A stretch of 27,339 bases of DNA from JAQUOA01 sp037443785 (GTDB lineage: Bacteria > Bacteroidota > Ignavibacteria > UBA10030 > UBA8401). Positions within the stretch are counted from its first letter, which is position 1, and each line of letters starts with the position of its first letter. Below, in pieces: positions 1-7,458 of this stretch. Under the pieces are notes generated by a model, which was given only the letters and a program-made list of their open reading frames with translations, made no database searches and had not been told where the DNA came from. The stretch is taken from NCBI GenBank assembly GCA_037443785.1, contig JBBINR010000043.1, positions 1 to 27,339 on the forward strand, written 5' to 3'. A program made the position numbers and the translations under genes.

Positions 1-196
1 TACCGAACGCCCTCCGTCGGGAACCCAGCAGAAAGAATCGACACCTTCAATTACAAAAATACATTAATGGATTCCCGCCAACAACCGCGGGAATGACAAA
101 TCTCTTTATTTCTTGTCATGCCCGAACGCTTTTGTCGGGCATCCAGCAACAAATTTTTCATAGATCCCCGCTTACAATCTGCGGGAATGACAGAGA
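1..196. repeat. composite palindromic repeat, copy A (left edge cut)
   Basis: This stretch has no gene and consists of alternating short palindromes. One type pairs ATGCCCGA (118-125) with TCGGGCAT (135-142), and a diverged copy lies at 3-22. The other type pairs ATTCCCGC (71-78) with GCGGGAAT (87-94), and a diverged copy lies at 164-188. The linker between them (about 25-70, containing ACCTTCAATT and ACATTAATGG) is also found at 2276-2318. The conserved linker shows that the unit is a true dispersed repeat of about 100 bases and not chance palindromes. Its function is unknown; it could be a REP/MITE-like element. Confidence 0.85.
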
Positions 197-250
197 TTCA
201 TTGTCGTGCTTCTTTCCTCTCTCCGTGTCGCTTCTCCACAGAGGGGGGCT

Positions 251-286
251 TTTAAAATAAAGAAGGACGGGTGTTCATCCGTCCTT
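251..286 (-). terminator. rho-independent terminator after the HAD gene
   Basis: AAGGACGG (263-270) pairs with CCGTCCTT (279-286) around an 8-base loop. Read on the minus strand, the hairpin is followed by the T-rich stretch complementary to 251-262. It lies about 30 bases past the stop of the minus-strand HAD gene. The flanking sequence resembles that around the fabF terminator at 2381-2413. Confidence 0.8.
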
Positions 287-318
287 GCAATACTCCTTCA
301 TCTCCTTCGACGCTCATT

Positions 319-999
319 TTACAAAATATCAAAAAGTTCTTTGATGTTCTGGATATGGTACGTCGGCTGTACTGCCGATGTATTATCGGCATTTTTCGGA
401 TTGAACCAACAGGTGTCAATTCCAAAATTCACTCCCCCCTGAATGTCGGACGATAACGAATCCCCGATCATCAGCACGCTCTGCTTATCGCCATGATTCA
501 ATTTCTTCAATGCATATTCAAAGATGCGCGGATCCGGCTTGCTCACGCCGGCTTCTTCGGAAATCGTCATATCGGAAATATATTCTTTGATGGCCGATCG
601 TTTCAATCTCGACGTCTGCACTTCTTTGATCCCGTTCGTCACGATCATCACGGTATATTTGGCATGCAAATATTCGCACAACGCTTCCGCCCCATCCAGT
701 AAAAACGCCCCGTCGCTCAAATGTTTGATAAAGAGCTCACTGAAATCATCGGCGGAAAATTGCACGTCATGGTCATGAAATAATCGCCTGAACCGCTCGA
801 CGCGAACCTGCTTGCTGGTTAATAATCCCTTTTCAACATCATTCCAGAGCAGCTTGTTGATGATCTTATACTTTTCCATCATCATATTCACATCCAGATC
901 ATGCGTCATCTCCATGAATGAACGTTCAAAAGCAACCCTTTCAGCTTTTTCAAAATCAAAAAGAGTATCGTCGGCATCAATCAAAATAAGTTTATACAA
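319..999 (-). CDS. HAD-superfamily phosphatase, YjjG/YfnB type
   Basis: A predicted cytosolic phosphohydrolase of the HAD superfamily, closest in pattern to the YjjG/YfnB group, which dephosphorylates pyrimidine nucleoside monophosphates. Counting from the first possible TTG, motif I is D10-x-D12 in LIDADDTLFDF, motif II is T123-N124, the motif III lysine is K156 in GVSKPDPRIF, and motif IV is GDSLSSD (D182, D187). The cap sits between motifs I and II. Two TTG codons could be the start (1003-1005 or 997-999). A GAGGAG Shine-Dalgarno, complementary to 1008-1013, is well spaced only for the second, so 999 is chosen. The product is about 226 residues, normal for the family. It follows the broken aldo/keto reductase on the same strand and ends in its own terminator. 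The exact substrate is not known. Confidence 0.88.
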   Translation of the reverse strand: MYKLILIDADDTLFDFEKAERVAFERSFMEMTHDLDVNMMMEKYKIINKLLWNDVEKGLLTSKQVRVERFRRLFHDHDVQFSADDFSELFIKHLSDGAFLLDGAEALCEYLHAKYTVMIVTNGIKEVQTSRLKRSAIKEYISDMTISEEAGVSKPDPRIFEYALKKLNHGDKQSVLMIGDSLSSDIQGGVNFGIDTCWFNPKNADNTSAVQPTYHIQNIKELFDIL

Positions 1000-1054
1000 T
1001 AACAATGCTCCTCATCTTCGTTTATATCAATCAATACAGTGACAACCAAAAAAA

Positions 1055-2041
1055 TTATCTGTTCACCCCGCTCATGCCGCGCTCGGGGTATCGCGCTCCC
1101 GCAACAGCATCGGCAGGAACAGCATCACCGATTTGCTTCAGTTCATCCGGCGTGAAACGAATGGAGAGTGCTGCGATATTTTCTTCAAGATATTTTCTCC
1201 TTTTCGTTCCGGGAATGGGAACGATCTCTTTTCCCTGCGCAACAATCCATGCTAACGCTGCTTGTGCGGGAGTACATTTTTTCTTTGCGGCAATTTCTTC
1301 GATCCGTTTCACAAGTCCAAAATTCTTCTCCAGGTTCTCTCCTTGAAACCGCGGATGCGTATTTCTAAAATCATCCTGAGGAATGTTTTCAGTGGAAGAA
1401 AATTTTCAGGTCAAGAATCCTCGCCCAAGCGGACTGTAGGCAACGAATGTAATTCCAAGCACGCGGCACGTCGGAAGAATTTCCGCTTCAACGTCCCGGG
1501 TCCAGAGAGAGTATTCCGTTTGCAATGCGGAAATGGGGTGCACGGTATGTGCGCGGCGAAGTGTTTGAGACGCCGCTTCCGAAAGTCCGAGAAAGCGCAC
1601 TTTCCCTTCACGCACCAATTCGCTCATCGCTCCAACCGTCTCTTCAATCGGCACACTCGGATCGACGCGGTGCTGGTAATAGAGATCGATCACATCAACG
1701 CCGAGGCGCTTCAAACTTCCTTCACACGCAGAGCGGACATAGTCCGGCCGGCCGTTCACACCAAGAAAACTACCATCTTTTCCGCGCATGTTGCCGAACT
1801 TTGTTGCAATGACAATATCTTTTCGATGGGCTTTCAATGCTTTTCCCACAAGTTCTTCATTCTTTCCGATGCCGTACATATCCGCCGTATCAAAGAAATT
1901 GATGCCGAGATCAATGGCGCGGTGTATTGTCGCGATCGATTCGTTGTCGTCTCTCCCCGAATAGAATTCCGACATACCCATACAGCCAAGCCCTATGGCA
2001 GAAATATTCAGTCCGCTTTTCCCGAGTGCACGCTGTTCCAT
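1055..2041 (-). pseudogene. aldo/keto reductase interrupted by one in-frame TGA
   Basis: NADPH-dependent aldo/keto reductase of the AKR13-like group, split by a stop at 1406-1408. The upstream part has 211 residues and carries the predicted catalytic residues D51 and Y56 (FDTADMYG), K81 (ATKFG) and H124 (YYQHRVD), ending at GRGFLT. Reading through the TGA in the same frame continues as K-F-S-S-T-E-N-I-P-Q-D-D-F-R, then NTHPRFQGENLEKN and the usual cofactor-binding C-terminus (VPIPGTKRRKYLEEN), to a total of about 328 codons, the family's normal length. The family normally has Gly after GRGFLT, so a single GGA-to-TGA change explains the stop. The first start has a GGAAGAG ribosome site. It is a recent nonsense mutation or a sequencing error. 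A truncated product would lack the C-terminal cofactor-binding segment. Confidence 0.85.
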
Positions 2042-2194
2042 AGCTCTTCCTTTTATAATAGTGAGTCAAAATACGATTTTATGTGACGAGTATATAGACG
2101 GACAGAAAAGATTTTTATTTGAAGATGAAGAAGTTTGTCATGACCCTCTCAATATTCCTTCATTCGTGTCTTAGCGCCCTTGCGGTAAATGCTC

Positions 2195-2347
2195 TTAATG
2201 AATCTCCGCCGAAAGCATGCGGAGATGACAAACCACTTTTTTCGTGTCATGCCCGAATGTTTCTGTCGGGCATCCAGCTGAAAGAATCATGACCTTCAAT
2301 TGCATAAACACATTAATGGATTCCCGCCTACCACCGCGGGAATGACA
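2195..2347. repeat. composite palindromic repeat, copy B
   Basis: The non-coding stretch 2042-2431 holds this second copy of the repeat seen at 1-196. From left to right it has a diverged palindrome (about 2200-2229), then ATGCCCGA/TCGGGCAT (about 2249-2273), the conserved linker with ACCTTCAATT and ACATTAATGG, and ATTCCCGC/GCGGGAAT (2320-2342). The order of palindromes matches copy A. The rest of this intergenic region holds the fabF terminator; no gene is visible in it. Confidence 0.85.
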
Positions 2348-2380
2348 GGAGCTTTTCCTCACAGAGGAACTTTTAAAATG

Positions 2381-2413
2381 ATAAAGGGACAGATTGTTCA
2401 TCCGTCCCTTTAT
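2381..2413 (-). terminator. terminator after fabF
   Basis: A perfect 10-base stem, ATAAAGGGAC (2381-2390) with GTCCCTTTAT (2404-2413), lies 18 bases past the fabF stop. On the minus strand it is followed by CATTTTA. The loop and flanks (TGTTCATCC, CACAGAGG, CTTTTAAAAT) match those of the terminator at 251-286, so the two look like copies. Confidence 0.8.
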
Positions 2414-2431
2414 CAATCGCTGTTATTCGTT

Positions 2432-3691
2432 TTACGCGGTGAATTTTTTGAATGCCAATGTTGCATTATGACCGCCGAAGCCGAACGCGTTGCTGATCGC
2501 CGCATTCACGGTTTTCTTGATTGCTTTATTCGGCACATAATACAGATCGCATTCAGGATCGGGCGTATCGTAATTAATCGTCGGATGCACTTCATCGGTA
2601 ACAACTGACATAATCGCTGCAATTGCACCAACAACACCCGCTGCACCAAGCAAATGTCCGATCATCGACTTGGTAGAATTGACGGCAAGTTTCTGGGCAT
2701 GATCGCCGAACACCGCTTTGATCGCCGCCGTTTCATACTTATCATTGTAGTACGTCGATGTTCCATGAGCATTCACATAATCAATCTCTGTCGGTTTCAA
2801 ACCGGCATCGTTCAATGCCATTTTCATCGAACGCTGAGCTCCCTCGCCGTTCGGCGCCGGCTCGGTGATATGATGCGCGTCTCCCGTGAATCCCAATCCT
2901 GCAAGTTCTGCATAAATTTTCGCACCGCGTGCTCTCGCGTGTTCAAGTTCTTCAAGGATCAAAATACCGCCCCCTTCACCCATGACAAATCCGTCGCGGT
3001 CTTTTTCAAACGGACGGCTCGCTTTTTCCGGCGCGTCGTTTCTTTTTGAGAGTGCTTTCAGCGCGTTGAATCCGCCGATACCCATCTCGCAAATTCCTGC
3101 TTCCGATCCGCCGCAAACCATCACATCCACAAGTCCGCGTTGAATAAGCATCAGTGAATCGCCGATGGCGTGTGACGCTGTAGCACAGGCAGAAACCGTC
3201 GCGTAGTTCGGGCCTTTCAATCCGTACTTTATGGAAATTCGTCCCGCCGCAATATCAGGAATCATCATCGGAATGAAGAAAGGGCTGATACGATCGGGGC
3301 CTTTCATCTCGATCATATTCCCAACCTGCTTCTGGAATGTATTGAATCCGCCGATGCCGGAACCGAATACAACACCGACTTTCTCTTTATTTGTCTTTTC
3401 AAAATCGATCGCCGCATCGTTGATCGCCTGTTCCGCTGCAGCCAGAGCATATTGCGTGAACGGGTCAACGCGTTGGGCCAGTTTGCGGTCCATGTAATTA
3501 TGCGGATCGAAGCCTTTTAATTCGCCGGCAAATTTTGTTTCGTAATTGGTCGTATCAAAATGAGTGATGTTGGCAACGCCGCTTTTTCCGGCAAGTGCAT
3601 TAGCCCAAAAATCCTGGACAGTCAGTCCGATCGGCGTAACAGCACCCATTCCGGTTACAACAACGCGGCGTGGTTTTCCATTGTAAGCCAT
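2432..3691 (-). CDS. fabF: beta-ketoacyl-ACP synthase II
   Basis: Condensing enzyme that elongates acyl-ACP with malonyl-ACP in type II fatty acid synthesis, in the cytosol. The 419-residue length is normal. The thiolase-fold active site is complete: C169 in VSACATASHAIGD, H309 in NAHGTSTYYND, K341 and H346 in STKSMIGHLLGAAG. The ATG start follows AGGAA at good spacing. It is the last gene of the fab cluster, but it is separated from acpP by an acpP terminator and a MITE-like repeat, so it may depend on readthrough or its own promoter. Its own terminator follows at 2381-2413. The call is firm. Confidence 0.98.
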   Translation of the reverse strand: MAYNGKPRRVVVTGMGAVTPIGLTVQDFWANALAGKSGVANITHFDTTNYETKFAGELKGFDPHNYMDRKLAQRVDPFTQYALAAAEQAINDAAIDFEKTNKEKVGVVFGSGIGGFNTFQKQVGNMIEMKGPDRISPFFIPMMIPDIAAGRISIKYGLKGPNYATVSACATASHAIGDSLMLIQRGLVDVMVCGGSEAGICEMGIGGFNALKALSKRNDAPEKASRPFEKDRDGFVMGEGGGILILEELEHARARGAKIYAELAGLGFTGDAHHITEPAPNGEGAQRSMKMALNDAGLKPTEIDYVNAHGTSTYYNDKYETAAIKAVFGDHAQKLAVNSTKSMIGHLLGAAGVVGAIAAIMSVVTDEVHPTINYDTPDPECDLYYVPNKAIKKTVNAAISNAFGFGGHNATLAFKKFTA

Positions 3692-3724
3692 AACTAATTC
3701 CTGAAATAATATTTAGAATCAATT

Positions 3725-3822
3725 GTCATTGCGAGGAGTGAGTTCCTGACTTTGTCAGGATGAACGACGCGGCAATCTTTTTTTTTGGGAATTGCTTCGC
3801 TAAAAAAACAGCTCGCAATGAC
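3725..3822. repeat. MITE-like inverted-repeat element between acpP and fabF
   Basis: GTCATTGCGAG at the left end is matched by CTCGCAATGAC at the right end (11-base perfect terminal inverted repeat) over 98 bases. Inside are a small hairpin TCCTGAC-ttt-GTCAGGA (3744-3760), and GCAATCTTT and ATTGCTTCG segments. The plan resembles the non-coding 'cattgcgag' repeats known from many bacterial genomes. It carries no gene. It lies in the fabF leader. Confidence 0.75.
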
Positions 3823-3852
3823 TTTGATATAACGTGTGATTTCTATAAATAA

Positions 3853-3903
3853 AAAACCACATCGTCACAGAAATAGTGTGAAGTGCAATAACGATGTGGT
3901 TTT
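3853..3903 (-). terminator. terminator after acpP
   Basis: A long stem pairs AAAACCACATCGT (3853-3865) with ACGATGTGGTTTT (3891-3903), with a small inner hairpin (TCACA/TGTGA) in the loop. On the minus strand it is followed by TTATTTAT. It lies just past the acpP stop. Such a hairpin would let acpP be expressed more highly than the downstream fabF. Confidence 0.8.
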
Positions 3904-3914
3904 AGTTCGTAAAC

Positions 3915-4148
3915 TTATTTTTTGGAGGTAATGTACTTTACCGCATCGCCAACGGTGCCGATTTTTTCAGCATCTTCATCGGGAATGCTCATTCCAAATG
4001 CCTTTTCAAATTCCATCACAAGTTCTACCGTATCGAGTGAATCTGCTCCAAGATCGTTGGTGAACGAAGCGGTTTCGGTAACCTGTGCTGCATCAACGCC
4101 AAGTTTGTTGACGATGATTTCTTTTACTTTGGCTGCTACATCTGACAT
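3915..4148 (-). CDS. acpP: acyl carrier protein
   Basis: Small acidic carrier that holds growing acyl chains on a 4'-phosphopantetheine arm. It has 77 residues, the normal length. The attachment serine is S37 in the DLGADSLDTVEL motif. The start ATG follows a strong AGGAGA site. It lies between fabG and fabF, the common order, and has its own terminator. The call is firm. Confidence 0.98.
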   Translation of the reverse strand: MSDVAAKVKEIIVNKLGVDAAQVTETASFTNDLGADSLDTVELVMEFEKAFGMSIPDEDAEKIGTVGDAVKYITSKK

Positions 4149-4214
4149 AATGTTTCTCCTATTAAAGTTGATTGGATTGCTTTATTTTGTTTTCAGTATT
4201 ATTAAACCTTCGTG

Positions 4215-4967
4215 TTACATTGCCATACCACCGTCAACATTCATCGTCTGACCGGTGATATAATTTGAGTCTGTTGATGCCAAAAAACACACAACCGCGG
4301 CAATTTCCTCAGGTTTTGCGATACGTTTCTGAGGAATGATGCTCAAGATACCTTCTTTTTGCTTCTCATTCAACTTTTCTGTCATATCCGTTTCGATGAA
4401 CCCGGGAGCGATTGCGTTTACCTGAATATTGCGAGAAGCCAGCTCTTTTGCAATCGATTTCGTAAAACCGATAACTCCGGCTTTGGATGCGACATAATTC
4501 GACTGTCCGGCATTCCCAACAACACCAACAACCGATGCAATATTGACGATTTTTCCCGATTGCTGACTCATCATCGGCCGGCTGACCGCTTTAGTGAAAT
4601 TAAAAACAGATTTTAAATTTGTTTGAATGACATCATCCCAATCCTGTTCGCTCATTCGCATCAGCAAACCGTCTTTGGTGATACCGGCATTGTTCACAAG
4701 AATATCGATCTTTCCAAATTCTTTTACAACGGATTGAACGACCTCGTCTGATTGTTTTGTATCGGCAGCGTTAGATTGAAATGCCGCTGCCTTCCGGCCA
4801 AGTTTTTGAAGTTCGGCAACCAGCGCATTCGCTTCATCAACTTTACTTCGATAGGTGAAGGCTACGTCCGCACCGGAATTGGCAAGATGAAGAACGATCG
4901 AGCGTCCGATTCCGCGGGAACCGCCGGTAACAAGTGCGACTTTACCATTGAGACTATAATTCGTCAT
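4215..4967 (-). CDS. fabG: 3-oxoacyl-ACP reductase
   Basis: NADPH-dependent short-chain dehydrogenase that reduces 3-oxoacyl-ACP in each elongation round. It has 250 residues. The nucleotide-binding motif GGSRGIG spans 15-21, and NNAG is at 92-95. The catalytic set is N117, S145, Y158 and K162 (YVASKAG). The C-terminus, YITGQTMNVDGGMAM, is typical of FabG. Its ATG overlaps the stop of the upstream cysteine-cluster gene as ATGA, so the two are probably translationally coupled. acpP follows after 66 bases. Confidence 0.97.
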   Translation of the reverse strand: MTNYSLNGKVALVTGGSRGIGRSIVLHLANSGADVAFTYRSKVDEANALVAELQKLGRKAAAFQSNAADTKQSDEVVQSVVKEFGKIDILVNNAGITKDGLLMRMSEQDWDDVIQTNLKSVFNFTKAVSRPMMSQQSGKIVNIASVVGVVGNAGQSNYVASKAGVIGFTKSIAKELASRNIQVNAIAPGFIETDMTEKLNEKQKEGILSIIPQKRIAKPEEIAAVVCFLASTDSNYITGQTMNVDGGMAM

Positions 4968-5557
4968 TTCATAATTTCCTTTTGTTGACTATAACTTTTT
5001 TCCATTTCAACCAATTGTGCGTACCCTCCTGAGCCAAGCACAAATTCCAATTCTGCTTTACATGATTCGACGAGCAACGTCGATGTTTCACTGACAATTG
5101 AACAACACGAAGCGTTGTCCTGCTGATAATCATCGAATGTCAACACGCCATCTATTACAACGATAGGAAACGCAATACAATAGAACGGTTTTATTTTCCA
5201 CGGATCGCTGTATTTCTCGGCGCTCAATAATTGAATGCTGCATCGCCCGTCACTGCGAAGAAAAGAGCACTTGCCGTTAATAACTTCGGTGCCCACGGCA
5301 ATTCCCGAAGGAAAATCATGATCAACTTCCTGTTTGTTATCAAACCACACCGCCTCATCTTTCGATTGCGTTTCATCCATGAACGGTTTTATTTCTTCTT
5401 TATGGCGAAGGATGGAATCGCGTTCCGCCGGATCAAGAAATACGCCGGATGAACAGCAGGTCGTTTCACATTTGTGAGGACCGCAGCCACGCGCAAATCC
5501 TTTTTCAAAAAGGACCGGATCGATTTTATATTTTCCGATATAACGTTCAGTGCTCAT
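4964..5557 (-). CDS. cysteine-cluster protein (YkgJ/DUF3109-like)
   Basis: A 197-residue protein rich in cysteine, probably binding a metal or an iron-sulfur cluster. Visible cysteines are C25, C30, C34, C35, C97, C106, C127, C151, C152 and C166. The patterns GCGPHKCETTCC, GKCSFLRSDGRCSI and KPFYCIAFPI match the layout of the YkgJ/DUF3109 families (CxxxCC, then CxFL...C, then a KPxxC). Those families have no settled function. It sits between fabD and fabG with ATGA overlaps at both ends, so it must be co-translated with the fatty acid enzymes. A role in lipid synthesis or redox sensing is only inference. The last 30 residues look helical. No membrane segment is seen. Confidence 0.75.
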   Translation of the reverse strand: MSTERYIGKYKIDPVLFEKGFARGCGPHKCETTCCSSGVFLDPAERDSILRHKEEIKPFMDETQSKDEAVWFDNKQEVDHDFPSGIAVGTEVINGKCSFLRSDGRCSIQLLSAEKYSDPWKIKPFYCIAFPIVVIDGVLTFDDYQQDNASCCSIVSETSTLLVESCKAELEFVLGSGGYAQLVEMEKSYSQQKEIMK

Positions 5558-6459
5558 AATTTTACGTCAGCCGCCTTGTCAAAACCTGAAATTTCGGCAT
5601 TAGCAACTGTTCGTTTCACTAAACCCTGCAGTACTTTTCCGGGGCCAATTTCAATAAATTTCGCCGCGCCATTGGAAGACATGTTCACGACTGTTTCTTC
5701 CCATCGCACAGGACTTGTTACTTGTTCAAATAATAATTTTCTAATTTCATTTGCTTGCGTTGTCGGCTGTGCAGTAACATTGGCGTAGACAGGAATTTTT
5801 GCATCGCGAATTTGCGTGGCATCAAGGGCATTCTTCAAGGTATCTTTTGCGCTCTGCATCAACGGTGAATGAAACGCCCCACTGACTACCAATTCTTTCG
5901 CAAGTTTTGCTCCCCGTTCTTTTGCAATTTCAACCGCTTTTCTTACGCCTGTAACGCTTCCGGAAATAACAATTTGCCCCGGGGAATTAAAATTTGCGGG
6001 CTGAACAATTCCCGACTCGCTTGCGCTTGCACATACTTCAGAAACAACCTTCGAATCCAGTCCGACGATCGCCGCCATCGTTCCGGGGTTTTCTTCACCT
6101 GCTTTTTGCATCAGCTCTCCGCGCAGACGGACAAGTTTGATTGCATCGGAAAATGAAATCGCTTCTGCAGCAACAAGGGCAGAGTATTCACCAAGAGAAT
6201 GTCCTGCTGCCATGGACGCATCGGACAGTTTCAACAAATTCCATAATGCTACGCTGTGAAGAAATATTGCGGGCTGCGTATTCTTCGTCTGTTTTAATTC
6301 TTCTTCCGGTCCTTCAAAGCAAATTTTTGAAAGGGAAAATCCTAAAACAGAATCCGCTTGATCGAAATATTTTTTTACTTCGGGAAATTGGCCGCAGAGA
6401 TCTTTTCCCATTCCGACATATTGCGAGCCTTGTCCCGGAAATACGTACGCTGTTTTCAT
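5554..6459 (-). CDS. fabD: malonyl-CoA:ACP transacylase
   Basis: Transfers malonyl from CoA to ACP, supplying the extender unit for FabH and FabF. It has 301 residues, close to the usual 305-315. GQGSQ lies at 9-13, the nucleophile is S88 in GHSLGEYSAL, and the catalytic partner is H197 in SGAFHSPLM. It starts 4 bases after the fabH stop and ends in an ATGA overlap with the cysteine-cluster gene. Its TGA stop at the normal family length shows that TGA is a true stop codon in this genome. Confidence 0.97.
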   Translation of the reverse strand: MKTAYVFPGQGSQYVGMGKDLCGQFPEVKKYFDQADSVLGFSLSKICFEGPEEELKQTKNTQPAIFLHSVALWNLLKLSDASMAAGHSLGEYSALVAAEAISFSDAIKLVRLRGELMQKAGEENPGTMAAIVGLDSKVVSEVCASASESGIVQPANFNSPGQIVISGSVTGVRKAVEIAKERGAKLAKELVVSGAFHSPLMQSAKDTLKNALDATQIRDAKIPVYANVTAQPTTQANEIRKLLFEQVTSPVRWEETVVNMSSNGAAKFIEIGPGKVLQGLVKRTVANAEISGFDKAADVKL

Positions 6460-6463
6460 TATC

Positions 6464-7456
6464 TTAGTATGCCCACTTTACGTACACAGCACCCCATGTG
6501 TAACCCGCACCAAAACTTGCGAAAACGAGATTTTGCCCCTTCTTCACTTTTCCCGCATGCCACCATTCGGATAAGCACAAGGGAATCGTCGCGGCAGTAG
6601 TGTTTCCGTATTTCTCAATGTTGATCATCACTTTCGATTTATCCAGTCCCATCCGGTTTGCCGTTGCATCGATGATGCGCAGGTTTGCCTGATGTGGAAC
6701 GAGCCAATCAATTTGATCACCGGTCAGATTGTTCCGCTTCATGATCTCTTCAGAAACGTCGGCCATTCCTACAACCGCCACTTTAAACACTGCTTTACCG
6801 TCTTGATAGATATAGTGAAGTTTGTCTTCGATTGTCTTAACAGATGGCGGATTCAAACTTCCGCCGCCTTTCATATACAGAGACTCTCCACCAGTTCCAT
6901 CGGAATACAATCGATGATCAATGACGCCGAAATTCGGATCGCTGCTCGGTTCAAGAAGGACTGCGGCACCTGCATCACCAAATAGAATACATGTGTTGCG
7001 ATCAGTATAGTCGATGATCGAACTCATCTTATCAGCACCGACAACTACGACTTTTTTATATGCACCGGTCTCAATCAATTGCGAGCCAAGCGTAATGGCA
7101 TAGACAAAACCTGAACATGCCGCAGAGACATCGAATCCCCATGCTTTTTTCGCGCCAATTTTTTCTTGAAGCACGCATGCGGTTGCCGGAAAAAACATGT
7201 CCGGCGTAACGGTTGCGAAGATAATGACATCAATTTCATCCGCACCGATTCCTCGGTTTAATAAAAGATTTTTAACCGCGGGAACGGCGAGATCGGATGT
7301 TGCGCCGTTTTCCAAAATGCGGCGCTCCCGAATACCGGTTCGCGTACGAATCCATTCGTCGTTGGTTTCAACTAACTTTTCAAGATCGGCGTTCGTTAAT
7401 ATTTTTTCAGGAACATAATGTCCGACTGCTGTAATGGCTGCTCGAATTTTACTCAT
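6464..7456 (-). CDS. fabH: beta-ketoacyl-ACP synthase III
   Basis: Starts fatty acid synthesis by condensing an acyl-CoA primer with malonyl-ACP. It has 330 residues. The catalytic triad is C114 (DVSAACSGF), H255 (VPHQANLRI) and N285 (EKYGNTTAAT). Normal spacing and the tight gap of two bases after plsX fit the classic plsX-fabH-fabD order. Whether it uses acetyl-CoA or branched primers cannot be read directly from the sequence. The call is firm. Confidence 0.97.
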   Translation of the reverse strand: MSKIRAAITAVGHYVPEKILTNADLEKLVETNDEWIRTRTGIRERRILENGATSDLAVPAVKNLLLNRGIGADEIDVIIFATVTPDMFFPATACVLQEKIGAKKAWGFDVSAACSGFVYAITLGSQLIETGAYKKVVVVGADKMSSIIDYTDRNTCILFGDAGAAVLLEPSSDPNFGVIDHRLYSDGTGGESLYMKGGGSLNPPSVKTIEDKLHYIYQDGKAVFKVAVVGMADVSEEIMKRNNLTGDQIDWLVPHQANLRIIDATANRMGLDKSKVMINIEKYGNTTAATIPLCLSEWWHAGKVKKGQNLVFASFGAGYTWGAVYVKWAY

Positions 7457-7458
7457 TC

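Noticed and set aside
1406..1408. TGA read as selenocysteine or reassigned to glycine
   Set aside because: Other genes here (fabD, fni) end at TGA at normal length and with coupled next genes. The site is normally Gly in the family, and I see no convincing SECIS-like hairpin directly downstream.
1262..2086. 274-residue plus-strand open frame
   Set aside because: It lies antisense across the aldo/keto reductase, which has clear family motifs. The plus-strand translation has no recognisable domain.
1..2347. CRISPR array
   Set aside because: The repeats are palindromic units of different kinds with a conserved linker, not regular repeats with unique spacers, and no cas gene is near.
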